From positions 1 through 20,115 of the forward strand of contig CAMMMI010000020.1 in the NCBI GenBank assembly GCA_946497905.1: a DNA stretch of 20,115 nucleotides, given 5' to 3'. Below are positions 15,591-20,115 of the stretch, piece after piece; position 1 is the stretch's first letter; every line of letters starts with the position of its first letter. The stretch is from an uncultured Clostridium sp. Lineage in GTDB: Bacteria; Bacillota; Clostridia; TANB77; CAG-508. A program made the position numbers and the translations under genes. Under the pieces are notes generated by a model. It worked only from the letters and a program-made list of their open reading frames with translations, did not search any database and was not told the origin of the DNA.

Positions 15591-15640
15591 AAAACTTTCA
15601 CTTCCTATCTTTTTTTATTTTCTCATATTTCTACAATATT

Positions 15641-15668
15641 ATTATATCATATATTTTCTATTTTGTAA
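15641..15668 (-). promoter_or_regulatory. Possible promoter of the MNT/HEPN pair
   Basis: Minus strand TTACAA (15663-15668), 16-bp spacer, TATAAT (15641-15646), about 50 bp before the MNT ATG. The -10 is consensus; the region is AT-rich, so chance is possible. Confidence 0.4.
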
Positions 15669-15717
15669 TGATTTTTTATTATGCAAATCTTTTTTAATTA
15701 TATATTTTAATTTTATA

Positions 15718-15993
15718 TCATCTCTCAAAAGTATCCTTTCCCGACTTATATTGTTCATAAACACTTCTTTCCCTTACTGATTTCCATCTCTTTTCAAATA
15801 TCTTTTTTTGTTTAATATCATCAAATAACAAATTTAATAGGTTATTTACTTTATCACTTTCTGTTACATCATGCAAAAATAATGTTTCGAACTCATCTTT
15901 TTTATAATTCGGATTCTTGGCATTTTTTACATTTACTTCAAATATTTTTGCTACTAATAATGAATGTCCAAAATGCAAAGCATTTTTTTGCAT
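15718..15993 (-). CDS. Small ORF of unknown function, in frame with the gene above
   Basis: 91 aa from the ATG at 15993, but there is no ribosome site before this ATG. Upstream the same frame continues for eight codons (RKKAFDAH) to the TAA that ends the 239-aa gene. So the two genes are one frame interrupted by a single stop. The protein has KNALHFGHSLLVAKIFEVNV and an acidic-then-basic C-terminus (KRWKSVRERSVYEQYKSG). It could be the C-terminal part of a longer protein cut by a nonsense mutation, or a gene expressed by read-through. I do not recognise the family. Confidence 0.4.
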   Translation of the reverse strand: MQKNALHFGHSLLVAKIFEVNVKNAKNPNYKKDEFETLFLHDVTESDKVNNLLNLLFDDIKQKKIFEKRWKSVRERSVYEQYKSGKDTFER

Positions 15994-16017
15994 ATGTGCG
16001 TCGAAAGCTTTCTTTCG

Positions 16018-16737
16018 TTAACTTACAAATTTATTATATTTACCATTTTGATATATGAATAAATCTCCTTCTTTTGCGTCTTGATATAAATCTTTTGGGA
16101 ATTCTATCTCTTCAATTCCTTCCATACCACCGCCTACAACATTATCTATGTCATATAACCATATTCGTCCATCATATTTTTCGCCTACTTCATACGTATG
16201 CCCTTCCACTCTTTTACTATTTAAAAATTCATGCTGTTCTTCTAGTTTTTCTTTAATCATTGTATTTATTTCTTTTCCAACATTTTCTGTCCCCTCATGA
16301 TCTAATACAAATTCCATATCTTGCTTTCTTAACACACTTCCTAAATTAACACCTTCTGGTAATTCTTGTTTTGATTTTGTAATTACTTCATGACTTTTCC
16401 CTGGCTCACAAATGCATAGATTATAAGAATTAATATCATTAGAGTTTACATCATAAATATAATACATTTCTCCTTTTTCTTTGGTATTTTCACTATATCT
16501 TTGTAATATTTCTGATCTTTCAGTTAATATTTGATCCTTGTATCTACCAATTACCTTGTCTCCATGAAGTGTTAAATTATCTAAATCTATATCATTAAAA
16601 TTAGAATTTGTATCAGATATGTTGTTGGTATTTGTTATAGTATTTTCTAGATAATTTGATAACTCTTTCATAAAATTTTGTACAAAATTATTCTCCTTTA
16701 AATTATTAAATAAGTCATTTACAATGCCTAAATTCAA
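16018..16737 (-). CDS. 239-aa protein of unknown function
   Basis: The ATG has an AAAGGAGTGATTGC site. Residues 1-40 are helical and polar; the middle has HGDKVIGRYKDQILTERSEI and MYYIYDVNSNDINSYNLCI; the C-terminus has GHTYEVGEKYDGRIWLYDID and PKDLYQDAKEGDLFIYQNGK. The last stretch, with an A-K-E-G-D-x-F/L pattern, is loosely like the end of small DUF3006-type beta-rich proteins, but I would not assign it. No signal peptide. It lies 150 bp downstream of the nuclease gene in the same direction, so a shared transcript is possible. The frame carries on past its stop into the 91-aa ORF. Confidence 0.6.
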   Translation of the reverse strand: MNLGIVNDLFNNLKENNFVQNFMKELSNYLENTITNTNNISDTNSNFNDIDLDNLTLHGDKVIGRYKDQILTERSEILQRYSENTKEKGEMYYIYDVNSNDINSYNLCICEPGKSHEVITKSKQELPEGVNLGSVLRKQDMEFVLDHEGTENVGKEINTMIKEKLEEQHEFLNSKRVEGHTYEVGEKYDGRIWLYDIDNVVGGGMEGIEEIEFPKDLYQDAKEGDLFIYQNGKYNKFVS

Positions 16738-16888
16738 TATGCAATCACTCCTTTTTTATTTTGCTTTATTGTTGGAAATTCTACTATTGACATATAGTAG
16801 TAAGAATTAAACTAGAGCGATTATATATTATTTTACATAAATTTGCAATAACTTTTTGCATTTTTTTGAGATTTGTGATTTACGAAGT

Positions 16889-17653
16889 TTATTCCTCTAC
16901 ATAGCTCTCTCCAGTTGCATAATCAATAACTATTCCTGGTTGCACATTGTAACAATAAACATTAAAATGAATTCCTTTTCCATTGTCTTGAATAGACCAA
17001 GCTTCCATTTGTACTCCACTTGCTAATTTATTATTTCCATTAAAGATAGGTGTTACTCTGTATAAAACATGATTACTTTCATTTTTATCAATATACTCTG
17101 CTACCTTGTTTTCAAATGGTAGCATTCCTTCTGTATTTAAGTATCTTGTTCCTGTAATCAGGTTCTTTTTATTATCGTTTTCTCCTGCAAGTTGCCAGCC
17201 TATTAAATGACAGCGATTATACAAATATTTATCTTTAATCACTTCATCATATCTTTTTTGTACCCATCCAGAAAGATCTTTAATATTTCCTATTTCTCCA
17301 CGTTTTTCATTTTCTTTTGGCATTATTTCCTTACAAATATTTGCATAAGCTACACCGCTTCTTCCCAAACTATCCCATTCACTATATTTCTCAAAACTTT
17401 CAGTTGTATATTCCTCTTCTGTAAAATATGGAATATTGTTGTTTATTTCTACATAAGGGCTTGATATATACTCTGGAATTGTTGATAAATCAATTATTGT
17501 TTCTGTATTTTGAATTATGTTTTCTGAATTGTTTTTATCTAAGTCCTGCGTATTTGGGATTATATCCCCTATAGCTATAATACAAATTAATAATATTATC
17601 GAAGCTATAAATTGCCAAAGTTTTTGATTTTTATTTTTTCCTTTTTCGCTCAT
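16889..17653 (-). CDS. DNA/RNA non-specific endonuclease, membrane-anchored or secreted
   Basis: 254 aa from the ATG at 17653, chosen for the AGAGGTAATTTT site; a more upstream start would add 21 poorly supported residues. Residues ~9-30 (LWQFIASIILLICIIAIGDI) form a signal anchor after a Lys-rich start. The nuclease core has YNRCHLIGWQLAGENDNKKN (the DRGH-type catalytic His region, here NRCH as in many Clostridia) and LITGTRYLNTEGMLPFEN, with the metal-binding Asn. VLYRVTPIFNGNNKLASGVQ and NVYCYNVQPGIVIDYATG complete the family pattern. Likely degrades DNA outside the membrane, for nutrient use or in competence. It is the first gene after the MITE-like element. Confidence 0.88.
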   Translation of the reverse strand: MSEKGKNKNQKLWQFIASIILLICIIAIGDIIPNTQDLDKNNSENIIQNTETIIDLSTIPEYISSPYVEINNNIPYFTEEEYTTESFEKYSEWDSLGRSGVAYANICKEIMPKENEKRGEIGNIKDLSGWVQKRYDEVIKDKYLYNRCHLIGWQLAGENDNKKNLITGTRYLNTEGMLPFENKVAEYIDKNESNHVLYRVTPIFNGNNKLASGVQMEAWSIQDNGKGIHFNVYCYNVQPGIVIDYATGESYVEE

Positions 17654-17745
17654 AAAATTACCTCTTTTGTTTTTACTATTTTTTAAAATACTATCATAAA
17701 AGAAAAAATACATCAACTTTTAAAAGAATTTTTATTCATTTAACT

Positions 17746-17997
17746 AGTTTTGTGTTACGATTCACAGCAATATTGGAGATAGTACACTCATAAATATAGT
17801 ATTTTGAATGTGATTGGAGTAATTTTAGAAATTCTTTATTAATTTTTTGGGAAATGTTCACGTCGAGCGAAGCGAGGACTAAGTGAAAGGACACCAAAAA
17901 ATTAATTTAGAATTTTTTAAATTATGTATTGAACCGAAAAATACTATATTTATGAGTGTACTATCTCCAATATTGCTGTGAATTGTAACAGTTTTGT
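17746..17997. mobile_element. MITE-like element, 236 bp, with 8-bp target duplication
   Basis: The element spans 17754-17989. Its 52-bp terminal inverted repeats (17754-17805 and 17938-17989) match at 51 of 52 positions, starting GTTACGATTCACAGC and GTTACAATTCACAGC. AGTTTTGT occurs exactly next to both ends (17746-17753, 17990-17997). The inner arms continue to pair imperfectly (TTAATTTTTTGG with CCAAAAAATTAA) around a GC-richer centre with GAGCGAAGCGAG, so the whole element can fold into one long hairpin. It has no coding frame. It sits between recombinase 2 and the nuclease gene and may alter their transcription. The parent transposon family is not identified. Confidence 0.85.
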
Positions 17998-18004
17998 ATT
18001 GCAT

Positions 18005-19653
18005 TTATTCTAAATTTATTATTTCTTCTATTTTTATAAATCCATCTACGTTCTGATTAATAGAATTTAGTTTTGAAAAATTAAAATAAATATAAACATT
18101 TTTATCTTTATCAATTTCAATTCTGTTAATTAATCTGTATAAATATATCTTATCTATTTTCTTTGTTTTTAAAAAGTTTTCTATTAATTCATTTAATTCT
18201 TTTTCATTTTTTGTTTTATTTTTTATGTCTAAATTCTGATCAGATAATTTAAGTTTTTGTTCTAATTCTGCTTTTTGTTTAGTTAAATTTGTTCTATCAA
18301 ATGTGAGTTTATTTGAGATTCTTACATAGTCTTCTTCGGTGATTATATTTCGTAATTTATCTATATACATCTTGTCTAAATTATTATTTATATCAAAAAT
18401 TTTCATATTTACTTGTTCAATTTTCTTCTTAAATCTTTCTTTAATATTAATAGTTTTATTTTGGCATTTTTCATAAATACCATAAAATATTTCTTTACGG
18501 CTATAAATTTGACAAATCTTTTTTACAATATAAATAATGTGTTCTTCAAATTTATCATAATTAATATTTAATGGATAACAATTTCTTTCTTTATAATTAC
18601 TACAAGTAATATATGGATGTGCTTTTGCGTTTCTTTTAGAATTCTTTTTTAATACAATTTGCAGTTTTCTTTTACAATGATAACAATATAATAATCCCCT
18701 TAATAAGTAATCATATTTAAGCTTTTTGTTAGTACCTCTTTTTTCTATAATGCATTGTACTTTTTCAAATGTATCTTTATCAATAATGGCTTCGTGTGTA
18801 TTATCAACTCTTATTTGATTTTTCTTTTCTACTGTCCTTATTTTTTTTACTTTATATGAAATAACAGATTTTTTATTTTGTACAGTATTTCCAATATAAA
18901 CCTCATTTTTTAACATATTACATAATGTTACTTCGTTCCAATTATACTTTGTTTCACTCTCACTTTGTACTATACCAGTTTTTCTATAACCTGTTGGAGA
19001 TACATAATTATTGCTATTTAAAAATTGAACTATTTCGCTACTACCATGTTCATTTGCATACATATCAAATATAATTCTCACCACATCTGCTACATTCTGA
19101 TCTATTACAAGTTTATTTTTTATTGTAGGATGTCTTTTATATCCGATATGCTGGTATGCTACACATGTACTCTCCTTGTCTTTGTTTTTCCTTATAAACA
19201 CTTCTAATCTTTTTAGAAATATCTTTAGCATACATATCGTTCATGATTGCTTTAAAAGGTGTTATATCGTTATTTGTACTGTCGGTATATGTGTCTATTC
19301 CATCTGTTACAGAAACATATCTTATATTGTTTTTCGGAAAATAATCTTCTATGTAAAATCCAGTTTTTATGTAATCTCTACCAAGTCTTGATAGGTCTTT
19401 AGTTATAACCATATCTATGGAATGTTTTTCTATATCTTGTAATAATTCATTAAATCCTGGTCTATCAAATGTTGTTCCACTTACTCCATCATCGACATAT
19501 TCGCGTACAAGTGTTAGTCCTTCATCTACTATATACCTTTGTAAAATTTTTCTTTGATTACAGATACTTTCGCTTTCTTGTTTATCGCCATCTTCTCTTG
19601 ATAAACGTATATACATTCCGTACTTTAAAGTTTTTGGCTTTTAAATCTAGCAA
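18005..19653 (-). CDS. Large serine recombinase 2, read through two CGG +1 frameshifts
   Basis: Start TTG at 19653, with AGGAGG five bases upstream, exactly like recombinase 1. Zero frame reads LDLKAKNFKV then CGG (19618-19620). Skipping C gives GMYIRLSREDGDKQESES, identical there to recombinase 1. The frame then runs through DDGVSGTTFDRPGF and KDLSRLGRDYIKTGFY to SIPAY, CGG (19143-19145), and after skipping C to GYKRHPTIKNKL, the zinc ribbon (CYHCKRKLQ), coiled coil and TAG/TAA end at 18005. Total 548 residues against 540 for the paralogue, with no other break. Each zero frame meets a stop within about 13 codons. It is either a pseudogene with two identical-type insertions or a recoded active gene; the pattern favours the second. 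Confidence 0.82.
19143..19145 (-). other. CGG +1 frameshift site D (recombinase 2, AYGY motif)
   Basis: Zero frame: GCA TAT CGG ATA TAA. Skipping C: TAT GGA TAT AAA AGA, encoding Y-G-Y-K-R. Recombinase 1 has CCA TAT GG- TAT AAA at the same place (PYGYK). The skipped base is the complement of G19145. Confidence 0.75.
19618..19620 (-). other. CGG +1 frameshift site C (recombinase 2, before the catalytic Ser)
   Basis: Zero frame: TTT AAA GTA CGG AAT GTA. Skipping C: GTA GGA ATG TAT ATA CGT. Recombinase 1 reads TTT AAA GTA GGA ATG TAT ATA at this position, so the extra C is seen by direct comparison. Confidence 0.78.
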
Positions 19654-19737
19654 ATCTACCTCCTATCCGTAATAATCTACAAGTGTATTATGATGTGCTC
19701 TTTTTTATTTTGTAAATATTAGTATATTTTATAAACA

Positions 19738-19884
19738 TTACTTTTTATTCCTTTTTAGTTTTTCTATGTAATCTCTAAACATTGTTCCTATTGCTTCATC
19801 TATATTTTGCTTTTCTCCTGCAAAAATACAATATGTATTAAATTCTAAATTATCTTTTTTTATCTTTGCTTTATTTTCATTCAT
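19738..19884 (-). CDS. Small ORF upstream of recombinase 2
   Basis: 48 aa, ATG at 19884, TAA at 19738-19740. Sequence core: EFNTYCIFAGEKQNIDEAIG and MFRDYIEKLKRNKK. It matches the plan of the small ORF before recombinase 1 (Y-C-x-F, I-x-E, F-x-DY) and sits at the same relative position, about 85 bp before the recombinase start. The upstream ribosome site is weak (AAGAGTTGATG). Probably a conserved accessory gene of this recombinase class; role unknown. Confidence 0.6.
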   Translation of the reverse strand: MNENKAKIKKDNLEFNTYCIFAGEKQNIDEAIGTMFRDYIEKLKRNKK

Positions 19885-20002
19885 ATTGACATCAACTCTT
19901 TTTCAATAAATATTATTTTCATCTAATACAGAATATTGAAGAAAATAGTGTGTTATGACATTTTAATTAAAGTGTATTTGTCAAAGTACTTTTTAAATTG
20001 GA

Positions 20003-20097
20003 GAACAATAGCGGGCTTTTTTAACATTTTCTCTGTTTATAACATTTCAAAGCCCGCGTCATTGTTCGTGCGCCAAATTTTACTTTAGTAAAATTTG
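20003..20097. repeat. Two consecutive strong inverted repeats at the right edge
   Basis: First: GAACAAT plus GCGGGCTTT (20003-20019) pair with AAAGCCCGC and ATTGTTC (20049-20067), 16 bp with a small bulge. Second: CAAATTTTACT (20074-20084) pairs perfectly with AGTAAAATTTG (20087-20097), and the GC-rich flanks GCGC and GTGC extend it. The GC content stands out from the surroundings. No U-run follows the first in a way that makes it a clear terminator. It could be an element end or a structured RNA. Between 19885 and 20002 I see no gene. Confidence 0.6.
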
Positions 20098-20115
20098 TGT
20101 GCATTTGTTAGAGCA

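Overview
The window is very AT-rich DNA with Firmicutes-type genes: TmcAL/YlbM, RNase HI, a PHP endonuclease-Q-like protein, IS150-type and IS21-type elements, Clostridia-type large serine recombinases and a tmRNA. It fits an uncultured, low-GC member of the Clostridia. The genus cannot be fixed from the sequence alone.

Layout. Positions 96-4183 are ordinary chromosome: a PHP/EndoQ-like gene and a degenerate HD-domain gene in one operon, rnhA, and tmcAL on the other strand. Positions 4222-10128 are a scrapyard of mobile DNA: an IS3 end relic, a RelB/RelE-like toxin-antitoxin pair, decayed prophage tail genes, an IS21 transposase fragment, an ABC exporter with a small partner gene, and the C-terminal part of a MobV-type relaxase. 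A complete IS150-group element (10129-11575) joins this region to the tmRNA gene (11636-11989). From 12096 an M14 carboxypeptidase gene is cut off after about 155 codons. There begins an integrated region with two paralogous modules, each a small ORF followed by a large serine recombinase. Between the recombinases lie an MNT/HEPN toxin-antitoxin pair, two unknown genes, a secreted or membrane-anchored nuclease and a 236-bp MITE-like element with an 8-bp target duplication.

Main discovery candidate. Three otherwise intact genes (RelE-like toxin, ABC exporter, second serine recombinase) appear frameshifted, at four sites in total. At every site the zero-frame codon is CGG. Skipping its C (+1) gives a glycine codon (GGT or GGA) and restores the full, conserved protein: the RelE core, the Walker A motif, and two recombinase motifs that match the intact paralogue in this window. 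By eye I find no in-frame CGG in about 3,600 codons of the other genes here, and only one more in a clearly decayed prophage gene. This looks like systematic +1 frameshifting, or four-base CGGN decoding, at a CGG codon with no normal meaning in this lineage. The main alternative is a systematic sequencing error.

How the genes fit together. The left block is housekeeping (nucleic-acid repair, tRNA modification). The central and right blocks are accessory DNA beside the tmRNA gene, carrying two toxin-antitoxin pairs, an exporter and a nuclease. The probable recoding sites occur only in these accessory genes, so these mobile genes would make full-length protein only in hosts that decode CGG in the same way.
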